Part shown: positions 1 to 9,913 of the stretch, piece after piece
Layout of the letters: the number at the start of each line of letters is the position of its first letter
How positions within the stretch are numbered: position 1 is the stretch's first letter
Source: Punica granatum
Taxonomy: Eukaryota; Streptophyta; Magnoliopsida; Myrtales; Lythraceae
Assembly: GCF_007655135.1 (NCBI RefSeq)
Contig: NC_045129.1
Coordinates: 34,225,122-34,289,121, forward strand
Direction of reading: 5' to 3'
Length of the DNA stretch: 64,000 bases
The notes under the pieces: model-generated
The model's database searches: none
Told to the model about the DNA's origin: nothing
What the model saw: the letters and a program-made list of their open reading frames with translations, nothing else
Made by a program: the position numbers and the translations under genes

Positions 1-632
1 GCCGCAGTGGAGGGAGGGAACCACTTTGGGATTAGGTCCAAGGACTGTGGAGCTGAGACTTTGACCCTAAAGTTGAGATTTGAAGCCACTAGGGCTTTGT
101 GGAGGTAGTTCATTGCAGAAATCAACACACGGCCCGCATTAGGGATCGCAGTGAGAACCTCACTTCCCACAGCGATATACGTTATATTCGTCGAAGGCAA
201 GTAAGCTGCTACATTCTTACTGATCCATGCTGCTGCCGTTGATGGGGACACCCCAATTCCCAAGATTTCTTCATTGGTCACACCAACAGTTACGTCAATC
301 CCACTGTTGGAGAGGGCTTTAAGCATATGAGGGTCAGCATCGTAAAGTCGCACATGGGTGATTTGATGCTCTTTAAGGATTGATACTATGTCTGGAGCTG
401 ATGGAAGGTCAGTGACATCAGTTCCGATGTTTATACCCACAAACGCCCCTGCATAGCAATCTTGTAATCGTCAGCGAAATGTTTTCAGCGGGAAATGATG
501 CTTCGAGGACATACTATATGAGCATCATGGAGGATAGTGAAGAAGAAGTGAGATTTAATTACCGAAAGTGGTGTCCAAAAATGTAAGCAGAAGAAAAAAG
601 AGCAAGCATCCTTGGCATTTTTCGAGCATCAT
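1..632 (-). CDS. Glucan endo-1,3-beta-glucosidase (GH17), 5' part only
   Basis: Hydrolyses beta-1,3-glucan (callose) and acts in the apoplast or cell wall. Exon 1 is 632-563 and exon 2 runs from 448 off the left edge; the intron 562-449 has GT-AG ends. The first 23 residues after the first of two tandem ATGs form a hydrophobic signal peptide (FFLLLTFLDTTF). The mature part opens with AFVGINIGTDVTDLPS, then HVRLYDAD, VGVTNEEILGIG and YIAVGSEVLT, the usual N-terminal landmarks of GH17. About 170 residues are visible; the catalytic glutamates, any X8 (CBM43) domain and a GPI signal would lie to the left. The style resembles the Arabidopsis glucanase 2/3 subgroup (family knowledge). The second ATG is equally usable. 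A leader intron from about 2335 to 685 is possible because a donor (CAG/GTTGAT) and an acceptor (TTTGCAG) fit, but this is inference. Confidence 0.9.
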
Positions 633-2268
633 TGCAGGCAAAAACTCAGTCTTCTCTTCTTCGAATTTTGGTGGGAGATTGAAACTGCAAAGTTTTTCAG
701 CTCAGTCAGGTAGCGGTGAAGGTTCTCCAACAGCGTAACAGTAAGGAACAAATTCTGAGGGCAATACGGTAACTCTTAACAGACAACAACGTTTAGTGCA
801 GGTTTAGGTTACCAGAAGACAACAATAGGGTACAGAATTAGAACTACCTTCAGGCTTCAGCAGTGTTCAAATATAACCTCCATTATTTTTAGGATATATT
901 TGCTGCTGACACATACAATATCTGGACTGTCCTCACTCGCAGAACTTAATCATACACATTAGAGTCTTCGTTCATTTACTTACATTAATTAAATCTCAAC
1001 TAAATCTTTGACTATGTACACTTAGCGTAAACCTTTCCTAAAGGAGTATGGGGGAAACAGAGAAAAATTAAACTGAAGTCTCTTAGATTAGTTCGCTGCC
1101 AGACAACCAAATCCCATGAAATGGCTCCACGATGGACTCTAAATTCGAAGAAGAAAATCAATTGCCAACCCTGCTGTAAGGGTCAACACCTTCCATAAAT
1201 ATACGGCTTCACTATAAACATTAGCCTCAATCAACATGAGCCGCTAACTCATCACAACGACATCATAAATTATGGTTCTTTCTGAGAAATTAAGGGGAGG
1301 AAGGAAATTTTATATGAACCCGACTTGGAAGAATAACAGATCTCTGTAGCTCATATAGATGATCTGATATTGCACAAGTAATCTCATGTTGACAAAAATT
1401 GCAGAAAGGATGAGACTAACAAGTCAATAATCCAGCGCAACCACCTTCTTTGATGAAAGACATTTGCGTAAGTTAACCGCAAAGCATCAGGTGATTAGGC
1501 CCGTAGTCACTCGAGGTACTTTACACAATAAATAGCTATGTTGGTTTTTCTCCAAAATGGTAGCTTCCCCCCACTATTCCAAAGGCATAACATAATCCCA
1601 ATCAAGCTTTGGCTTTTATTAATCAACAAGCTCAGAGAAGTCAAGTAAGCATCTTATGCTAACCGCCCCAAAGCAACCTCTTAGGCCAACCGAAGGACAA
1701 GAAACAAGTGAAAGCCGAAACCTAACCAAAAGATAGCCCAAAAGGATGTCCAAAAATATAAGCTTCTCTATGTCTGAGAGAGAGAGAGAGAGAGACAAAG
1801 GGCCAAAAGCTTGAAACTTTGCGGTAGGGCAGAAACACCCAGATGGACACATCAAATCTGAAGGATGAAAAGAACCTAAATCAAGCTCAAGAAGCCAAGA
1901 AATCCAACTTCCTGCAGTAAGCTGAAGAAGCCAAAGAAACCCTCCTCCCGAGTCGGACTCCAGAGTATATTGCTTTATCAGCAAAACCCAAATGGCATAT
2001 TCAAGAGAACCGGCAACCCAGAACAGAGCCAGATTTCACCAACCCCTTCTACATTATTCGACCTCAGAGCACTTATGCGGGGCAAAGCCCTAAGAACAAG
2101 GACACACACAAGCTTCTAGACCTAATGGCCAATGAGTCAAAGGTTTCTTCCTGATCTTATTTTAACAATTACATTCTCATCAAATATACCCCACCAGCGG
2201 TCCGAGTCCCAGACACTTATTCTATGCCATCCATATAATATTGTATTATGCGTCAATGGAAGAAGCTC

Positions 2269-2270
<2 letters not shown>

Positions 2271-2301
<31 letters not shown>
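2271..2301. repeat. (GA)n microsatellite
   Basis: About fifteen uninterrupted GA units, with a shorter GA run at 1775-1795. Read on the minus strand these are CT tracts, common in plant 5' leaders, which fits the suggested leader of the GH17 gene. A C10/A13 homopolymer junction follows at about 2440-2463. Confidence 0.9.
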
Positions 2302-2304
<3 letters not shown>

Positions 2305-3984
2305 GATGGAATTGTGCAGAGAGATGAGTATCAACCTGTAGTAAAGTAGTTAGCTTCTTTCTCTTGGACGGGTCTCAGGAGCTTTGAGAGAACGCAGTGA
2401 CTGAGCTGGAAGAGAGTAGCAAAGACTAGAGACGCTCCACCCCCCCCCCCAAAAAAAAAAAAAGAAGAGGCCAAAAGAAAAAAAACATAAAATGTTTTTG
2501 TGAGCTGTTTTTTCTTGAATGTTGTTTTCTTTGGTTTCTTGTCTCTTTTTTAGCGGATTTTAGGGTTAAAATTTTTCTTTCTGGGTCCTCGCCGCTCATC
2601 GAAATCGCCGCCCCCCAAGCTCATCGAAAGCCTTGAGCTTGCAAGCACTAACAAATGAGCTATGGTGGAAGAATGGCTTTTCATTCCCTCCCCCCAAAAA
2701 AAAAAAAAAGGAAAAAAAAGGGGGGCTCTTTTTCTCAGTAAAAGCATCCAGTCGAGGAAGCCGAAAAGGCAAAAAAATAAATAAATTAGAAAGCAGTTTT
2801 TACCGTAATAAACGCTTGAATTTACTTGGTCTGATTTTCGAATCACAATTTTACTTTATTCAATTTATTTATTTTTTTCAATTCAACAACAAATTTTAAT
2901 TTAATAATAAGTTTACTTATATATATTTTTTAATTATTTTTTAATTAATTTTTAAATAATAAAATTCTCATTTACTTTCACATCTATATATATATATTTT
3001 TTTTTTCACATATCAATATATTTGTTAACACGTATAATTATTGCACAAAATCAAATTGAATTTGATCATTATTCAACTCAAAAACCAAACGCAAACTAAA
3101 AACACTGTTAACTAATTTAAGCGCATTTACAGCTGATCGGTTGCGGAGTGGACGGACTTTAGGTAAGAGCTCAAAATTTACTGGAACAACGTGTACACGA
3201 CAAGGATCAGTATAAGTCATACATCATGATCTAAAAAGTAACTATTAACTAATCTAGTGCCTTGTTTTATTACATATATTTATATGGTGGGTGGATTTTC
3301 TTGCTGGGTTTGAAGAATTTCCGACCTAGACAGCGTTACTGTGCATGTAAAGAGACCAAATCATCAAAAAATGTAGTGAAGAGGATCGAATATTTAAGGC
3401 AAAGTGTGTCCCATGAGAAATTGTTGAGAAAAAGGAAAAAGGAAAAGGAATAACAGAAATAAAGAAAATGAAAAAAGACAGAACCTGCGGTGAAATAACC
3501 TTGCCAAGAATCAATTGAACTTTTTCGTACCCGTGTATTTATCAATTACGCATTGTAATTGAAAAAAAAAAAGAAAAAGAAAAGAAAGTTAGGTTTGTTT
3601 GTTGGTGGGGGGAGTTGAAATAGGACTAGCCGTTGGTTTCACCACGTGGCATTACAGATTGCTCCAAGTTCGATATTCAGTAAAATTATACGTGTCTTTT
3701 AACCAGCTATTAACACTTCTATTTCATCGTAAAATCCAAAAAAAAGAAAAACAGAGAGAGAAGTTTGCGTTCATGGAGATTTGTGTTTTCCAGTTTGAAG
3801 TCAGTCATGAGATGGGAAAAAGGGAAAACGGAAAACTGGTTTTCGAAAGTGCTAAGCTGTAAAGGGCGGAGAACTGTTGACATCGTACGTCAAAAGTTTT
3901 CTGCATCTTTTCTCAACTTTTCTGTCCCTGTGATGAGTCCGACTCTGCAAAGCCAAAGGAAAAAACAGAGGCAAACAAATTCAA

Positions 3985-4110
3985 AGATTCTAGGACGAGA
4001 GGCAATTACACTGACACGCATCTTTATTTGATAATGGGAAGATCTCATATTCGAATTTCGCCAGACGAAATTACTTGTATTCTATTATTCATTTTTTTAT
4101 ACTAAATTCA
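3985..4110 (+). repeat. SINE-like tRNA-derived repeat
   Basis: Contains an internal-promoter-like pair: a segment with GACACGCAT followed by a B-box-like TATTCGAATTTCG about 35 nt later, then a T-rich tail. It resembles the reverse complement of 18608-18747 (CACGCAT, then TTTG.TAA, then the B-box), so I place it in the same family. Ends are not precise. Confidence 0.45.
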
Positions 4111-4199
4111 TAAACTCTGTGATTAGAAAGAGAGTGGTGGTTAGGAAGCACAACCATAGTAAACCCTATGGTGCGAAATCAGTTCACGAAAGACATAGT

Positions 4200-4492
4200 T
4201 ATGTTTGGTTTTAGAGTTGAGTAGAGTTGAGTTTTGATTTTAATTGAATTGTAATGATTGTGTCGTTGAATTATGAAAAAAAGTATGAAAAAGTAATGAT
4301 TGTATTGTTGAATTGTGGAAAAGGTAATGGATAGTTGAGAGAATTTAGTATTAAAAATTGAATTGAATAGTTAAAAAATTGAAGAAAATGGAAAAAGTAA
4401 TAATTGTGTTGTTGATTTTTGTTGTGTAGTGAGTAGAGTTAAAGTTATAATTAAAATTTTAAAAATTTGATTGTAAAATCAAACGGGCATTT
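4200..4492. mobile_element. MITE, PIF/Harbinger-like
   Basis: Ends are roughly inverted: TGTTTGGTTTTAGAG on the left, and on the right a sequence whose reverse complement is GCCCGTTTGATTTTA. The AT-rich interior (repeats of GTAATGATTGTGT and GTTGAATTATG) matches the reverse complement of 55130-55440. No coding capacity. The left end looks eroded. Confidence 0.65.
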
Positions 4493-5997
4493 TTTAAAGA
4501 CACAGCTAGGAATGGTCGAATGACTAGTCTCATCAGACCATGCAACGAATATGCCTTTGAGGGCCGGTAATGCGATTGCAACATTGATTAATGTTAAGAT
4601 CATAATTGACCATCCAGTTTATTACGCCAAAAGATAATGTATAAAATAGACTTTATAGAAAACGTAAAGTAGGATAATTTTTTCTTGGTGGATTAAAGGG
4701 AGCTAAAGCTCAAGTATGATAATATTTTACAAAGTACATGTATATAAGATCGGATTTGCTTTTCTATTTTTCCTAAATAGTTTCTTGATGAAGTGGATTT
4801 CTTTTAAATGTTTTTATTTATCAATATAAATACAGTATTAGGGGAAGAGAAGTACAGGCCTTGTGTGGCTTTTTAGGTTTAGGATTCGGCGGTATCTGGC
4901 GGGCCTGAAAGAGAGGCCCGACCTTCCCTATGGGCCGGGCTTGGGGAATTGCACATCAACTGGACCCATTGTTTGATCTGATCAACGATATCTTTTTCAA
5001 CTTTTCACATTTTTTCAATTTGATATCAATATTAATACAACGTCAACTTTTTTTATTGGTTGGGTCTCAACGGCGGCCACTGCACCCCAATCAGGGTCGC
5101 CTGTGATGATAGAGGTTAACGGGGACCTTGAATGTAGAGTGGTGGTCGCTGATAAGGCTCCCATTTGCCGACCCCCTCTTCCTTCCTTTTTCAAATTTAC
5201 ATTTCTTTTTCTTTTTTTGAATTCAAGCAGTGAGAGTCTTACCGGAGGTCACCAGTGCCCTTGTAGGATCGTCGGCAACCACTGAGGTCGACAGCTACTC
5301 CAATCAGGAGTGCTGGCCAGCAATTGTCATTTAAATTAACAGAAAAGTTGACGCATGCTAAAATTGTTATCGGATTGAGAGTTAATGTATTTTTAGATGA
5401 ATATATAATGAAGTTTGACTAATTTAGGTTCAACTATAGTTGGCCCGCTATAAGTAAAACTCTTTTCATCATAAATTTTATCTATTTATAAGATCCGAAT
5501 CCAAAATATCATAATAAATATCAGACCACTTGAATCAACCGACGGTTAACAGGGATATCTCGCTCCTAGTCCATCGTGCACCTGCTCTTTGGATGATTTA
5601 TGGGACCCATAGTGACGACCAAGGGTCCTCCTCCTAGGTCCTGGCCATTGCTCTTTGGGCCCACACCGAACCGACATTTTTAGCCGTTTTATTAATTTTG
5701 TCATATTAATTTTTTCTTTTTTTTCTTGGAGAAAATAAGGTAAAAAAGGTATAATTGCACAAATCTCAAATGTCCGCAGCAAATTAAAAATCTATCCCAA
5801 TATTTTAGTTGTTTTTAAAAATGGGCCTATAATTTTAAAATTTTGCTAAAATGTCTTGGATATTACTTGTCTTTATCTCAACCTTCCTCGAGCATTTTAA
5901 AGGCCTACTACTAAGAATTCATTTTCATAAATCCAAAATTGAATGGTCAGTAATTAATTGTATCATCAATTTCTTTGTCGCATGCAACGGTAACTTA

Positions 5998-6225
5998 GGG
6001 CCTGTTTGGTTTCGAGATTTTATTTTAAAATCACAATTCTAACTTAACTCTATCCACTACAAAACAAAATAATTCATACAAAGTCAAAGAGTAGGCCCCA
6101 TTTATACCACTTTTTTCACAACAAAACAATATAATTCATACAAAGTCAAAGGGTGGGTCCCATTTTTTCCACTCAAAATCAAAATCAAAATCTGATTTTA
6201 AAATTCTACTATGAAACCAAACGCA
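5998..6225. mobile_element. MITE, PIF/Harbinger-like, with TTA target duplication
   Basis: A 228-bp element bounded by TTA at 5995-5997 and TTA at 6226-6228. The left end reads GGGCCTGTTTGGTTTCG; the reverse complement of the right end reads TGCGTTTGGTTTCATAG. Inside, AATTCATACAAAGTCAAAG occurs twice. A 3-bp TTA/TAA duplication with this kind of terminus is typical of Tourist/PIF-Harbinger MITEs (family knowledge). Confidence 0.75.
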
Positions 6226-6658
6226 TTATTATGTTTTCAATTTTTGAGATATTCATATTTTTTGCATTTCTCTAAAATTTATGCAATTACGTAATGCTGA
6301 AATATCAAGAAAAAATGTTGAAAATTGATGAAGAATGAATGGGGTCCTAATTTATCAGAGATATATAACCATAGGTCTTTAAATGTTATAATAAAAACAT
6401 TGACTAGATTTTATGTTTGCTAATGGAGTTTACAACTCCACTTCATTCCATTTTTGTTCAAATTTAACAACATAATCATTATTATTTTATCGTTTTTTTT
6501 ATTTAATAATAAATTTTTAAATTTTTTTATTTATTATTACAATTAATTTTTTAATAATAAATTCCCCCATTACATTCTATTCCTCTATCAATGTAATAAT
6601 ATAATAATTATTTTTTATCATTTTTTATTTAATCATAAATTATCACCATACTTTTTTC

Positions 6659-7283
6659 CAGTGTTATCAAAATCGAACTAAATCGATCAGTCGGATCGAT
6701 TAGATCGGGAATTGACACCAATCTGCATATTTGGGCCGGCCAACCCATAGAACCGCCTTCTCCGGTCCAATTCTGCTTGAGGACCCAATATGCATATTTG
6801 GGCCAGCCAACTCATAGAACCGATTGGTTTTAATATGAACCCACCAAATCCAAACGAATCAGACCGGCTCTATGGGTTTCTTTTTATCAAGAAAAATGAA
6901 ATGTGCGCGAAGAAACTCGAATACAAGACCTTAAATTCCTCTCTTCTTTAATGTTTGCACTATAACCATTTACGTTGGAGCAACTTTTTGTCTGTTTTTG
7001 TTAAGAATTTTTCTTTTTAACACTTAACGAGAAAGTATAAATGTGATTTGCGCAGTAACAAAGAAGAGAAGGGCTTGGTTGAAAATGTTATTTTATTAAT
7101 TAAGAATAATTTTTAAAATTATTGTGTATTTATTTTATTTATTATGCTTTTTTATAATAATTATATATTATATAATTTTTAATTAAATGTGCGATTCGAC
7201 CTAGTGAATTCCAATTGGACCCATCGAACTCGTGAATCCATACCTCAATCGGTTTAACGTTCGGTCTGGTTCTGATAACGCTG
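6659..7283. mobile_element. Non-autonomous TIR element, hAT-like
   Basis: The left end CAGTGTTATCAAAATC and the reverse complement of the right end, CAGCGTTATCAGAACC, match at 13 of 16 positions. The element is flanked by TTTTTTC (6652-6658) and TTTTTTC (7284-7290), or by 8 bp if the border shifts one base. That duplication length and the CAG-type terminus fit hAT elements. A 32-bp segment is repeated at 6724 and 6791. No transposase ORF. A SINE-like B-box with TATTCGAGTTTC (minus strand, near 6920) lies inside. Confidence 0.6.
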
Positions 7284-7309
7284 TTTTTTCCTAACTATCG
7301 TTATAATAT

Positions 7310-8016
7310 TACTCAAATATATACATTAATATTTGGAACGGATTGGGTTAACTCCACTTCGTTATCAAACCCCCGTAAGCCGTAGCTTCCAGTCGCCTTT
7401 CCATTGCTCCGGTGATCGTACTCTCGCCGGCCTCCGCCTTGCTCCCTCTGCAACCAAACACCAAACTCCTCTAATTTAGCTCTTCTCTGCTGCCGCCCCT
7501 CTGCCAAACGCCGTCCTTTTCTCTCATCTTCCCTTCCTCCTCGCTTCGCATTTTGTTTCTCTTCTCCTCCGACGAACGGTCTCTGTCTTCAGCTAAAACG
7601 TCGTACCGCCTCTCGATCGCCGACACCGAGAATCCAATTAAGCCACCAGAACCCCGGCATCCGGTCACCTAAACAACCTCGGCGTTGTTGTCATCGACGG
7701 TCCCCGTCAACCAAGTCGGGAAAGTTCGGACCTTTTCTTCCTATCGTTGGGTGATTCCGGTCAGGTACTTGTTATTCCGCCCTCGTTCCCCTCAGTTGAT
7801 GTTGCAGGTTCTTTTCTAGAATTTTCCTGAGTTTCGGCATCTTCGAGCTAGGGGTTACGACTGAACTTGACTTGAGGGTTATAAATTTCTGCCCTTAATG
7901 GGTAATTTGAACGGCATGGATTCAGTAGTGGTGTTAATTTTGTGTTTTTTTATGAAGTTCTTGCTTTTAGCTGATTTTTTGGTAAATTCTAAGCTAATTA
8001 AGTTTCAGAATTGCAG
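7310..8016 (+). promoter_or_regulatory. 5' leader and leader intron of TAF7
   Basis: The non-coding first exon ends at 7764 (TCAG/GTACTT). The leader intron ends at TTGCAG (8016), five bases upstream of the ATG at 8022. The exon part is rich in C and T (many CTCC and CTCT runs), as is common for plant leaders. The transcription start is not visible; the leader must begin after the TIR element that ends at 7283. Confidence 0.5.
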
Positions 8017-8021
8017 TAGAT

Positions 8022-9913
8022 ATGGAGGAACAGTTTATACTCAGAGTTCCACCATCTGTTGCGGAGCGAATAGAGCAACTTTTGAATGAAGACCCATCTT
8101 CTTCTGAAGATAAGTCATTGGATTTGTCTTTCTTAGGTAAGATTTGTCATATACGTAATGCTGCGGAATTGCATTGGCTTTCTGATTAGATAGTTCTATG
8201 AGTTTGAGCATATAACGTCCTGATAGGTTACCTCGTTGCAGTGGACAGTGGCTTTAATCAAGCTATGTTTTTCTCGGTTTGTTATGTATTATGTAATTGG
8301 CTGTTATAAAGCTTTTGGGTAGATATCGTCGTTCATCAAGGCAGTTTTGAGCTGATTAGATTGAATTGTGATAGTTGAAGAACAATTTTTGTGTACGCCA
8401 ACATGCAGCACCCTTCTGATGAAATTGCTAGGAAACCATAGGAGGCTGTCTTCCGTAACTATGGTGTACTAAAATACAATCCGCAGTTTATCCTAGTTTA
8501 GTTGACCAAGTATGATAATTGAAACCAATGTCAACTGGAACTATATTAGTGTGTGAGAGTGTCTTGAACGGCATCTTTTAAGTAGTTCGGAATCTTTGTG
8601 TCCTGTACTTCACAGATATAGAAAAGACATTTGATGTAATCATATGGCATGTTAGCTGAGAATGTAAAATATATGCATTGACATACTACTTGTCTTGCTG
8701 ATGTTGGCAGAGGATGGGAGGACTGGGACGTTTGTTATTGGCAATGATAGTTTTCCTGCTTCTCTCTTGGACCTTCCTACTGTAGTGGAGTCATATAAGA
8801 CGTACGATGATACTAACCTAGTTAAAACTGCAGATGTTGGTCAGGTAATGAGCTGCTCTGGAGATTTATTCCAGTGAATTCATTGTTCTATCATTTCATT
8901 GCTCATTCGAGCTTGTTGTGAGTGACAGTTGATAATGGTCAGAGAGCCAGGTGATCCTGCTCCTGATGTGGTGGAGTACAGACATGGTTTGACACCTCCC
9001 ACGAGGGATGCGCGGAAGCGAAGATTCCGCAGAGAACCTGATCTTAATGTATGGTTAAAAACTTCTGTTTTCAACCTTATCATTAAAGATGATAAGAGTA
9101 GTGAAGCTACAGCAGAATTGATTTCAGGCTGAGCGGCTGATAATGGGAGGGTCACATTAGCTGCTGTATTGTCGATTTCTCTCTGAGATGTCAACTAATT
9201 GAGCCTTTGCTTTTTTTGGCAGCCTGAGTTTGTCCGACGTGTTGAGAAAGATCTTCTAAATATTATGGCTGGTGGGACAGCTGAAACTGCTGATATCCTT
9301 TATAACATAATACTCTTTTCTTTTCTGTTTTTTGGGCGGGAAGAGTAATTAAGTAAATTCTTTTAATCAATCTGAATAGTCAAATTATTCGGACCTATGG
9401 GCCTAGGTAGCAGCTCCCTAATTTCATGTCTTTTCAAAAACTCTTCTGTATGTGCATTCGCTCTTACCCTCTCTTCAGATCAGTAAACATATAACAGCAA
9501 TGTCTATGTGATTGTTACCATTGGGAATCCCTGGCCCTAGTAATGACCTCCTATGAATTGCCATTTATGAGTTAGGAGGATATACTTTTATTGCTGAATA
9601 CTTGAGTTAATGATTACTGTTTTCAACTGGCCTGTCATAATTTGCAGATAATCGTCTTTGACAGATTTATGTTTATATGTATAGATGTGTTTGTCCATGT
9701 GTTTTTTTTGCTGTTTGGAAATTGGTTTCATCCATAACTCGATATATACATGCTGACATGGCTGAGCATGAGGAAGACGGTCATGACAATTCACGTAAAG
9801 CTGGCAAGAAACCTTCACCTAAGCCCGCAGCAAAGCCTGATGTTCCGGAGACAGAAGCAAATGCTGCGGAACCTGAAAGGAGTGATTCTGACGACTCTGA
9901 TGACTCAGACTGA
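8022..9913 (+). CDS. TAF7: Transcription initiation factor TFIID subunit 7 (TAF7)
   Basis: Nuclear subunit of TFIID in RNA polymerase II pre-initiation. Exons: 8022-8136, 8711-8844, 8929-9048, 9223-9292 and 9750-9913, giving 200 residues, close to the usual plant length. The protein opens with MEEQFILRVPPSVAERI. The TAFII55 core follows, with DGRTGTFVIGNDSFPASLLD, then PTVVESYKTYDD and YRHGLTPPTRDARKRRFRRE. The acidic, serine-rich tail ends in SDSDDSDDSD. Introns 1-3 are GT-AG. Intron 4 (9293-9749) has no GT-AG solution in frame; it begins ATATCCTTT and ends AC, the signature of a U12-type AT-AC intron, and joining at those points restores the frame as GAT. The start is the first ATG after the leader-intron acceptor. 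The downstream TAF7 tail is less conserved, so the last exon rests on frame and composition. Confidence 0.93.
9293..9749 (+). other. U12-type AT-AC intron in TAF7
   Basis: The 5' splice site ATATCCTTT (9293-9301) matches the U12 AT-AC consensus at every base. The branch-site-like ATCCATAAC (9730-9738) matches TTCCTTAAC at 7 of 9 positions, with its branch adenosine 12 nt from the terminal AC (9748-9749). No GT donor lies near the exon end. Length is 457 nt. Confidence 0.85.

Larger units (their letters stand above)
633..7300. other. Gene-free spacer, with possible GH17 leader sequence in its left third
   Basis: No coding exon could be supported. About 2050-2460 looks like the 5' leader region of the GH17 gene read on the minus strand: it contains a CT run and a plausible donor at 2335-2334, and an acceptor lies at 686-685. 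The rest is AT-rich. It holds a SINE-like copy near 3985-4110, MITE-like sequences at about 4200-4492 and 5998-6225, and a TIR element at 6659-7283. Short ORFs here are broken, low-complexity or lack a real ATG. Confidence 0.6.

Noticed and set aside
1619..1984. Minus-strand ORF of about 121 codons
   Set aside because: Part of it is translated from a CT microsatellite (LSLSLSLS) and it lies within the likely leader intron of the GH17 gene.
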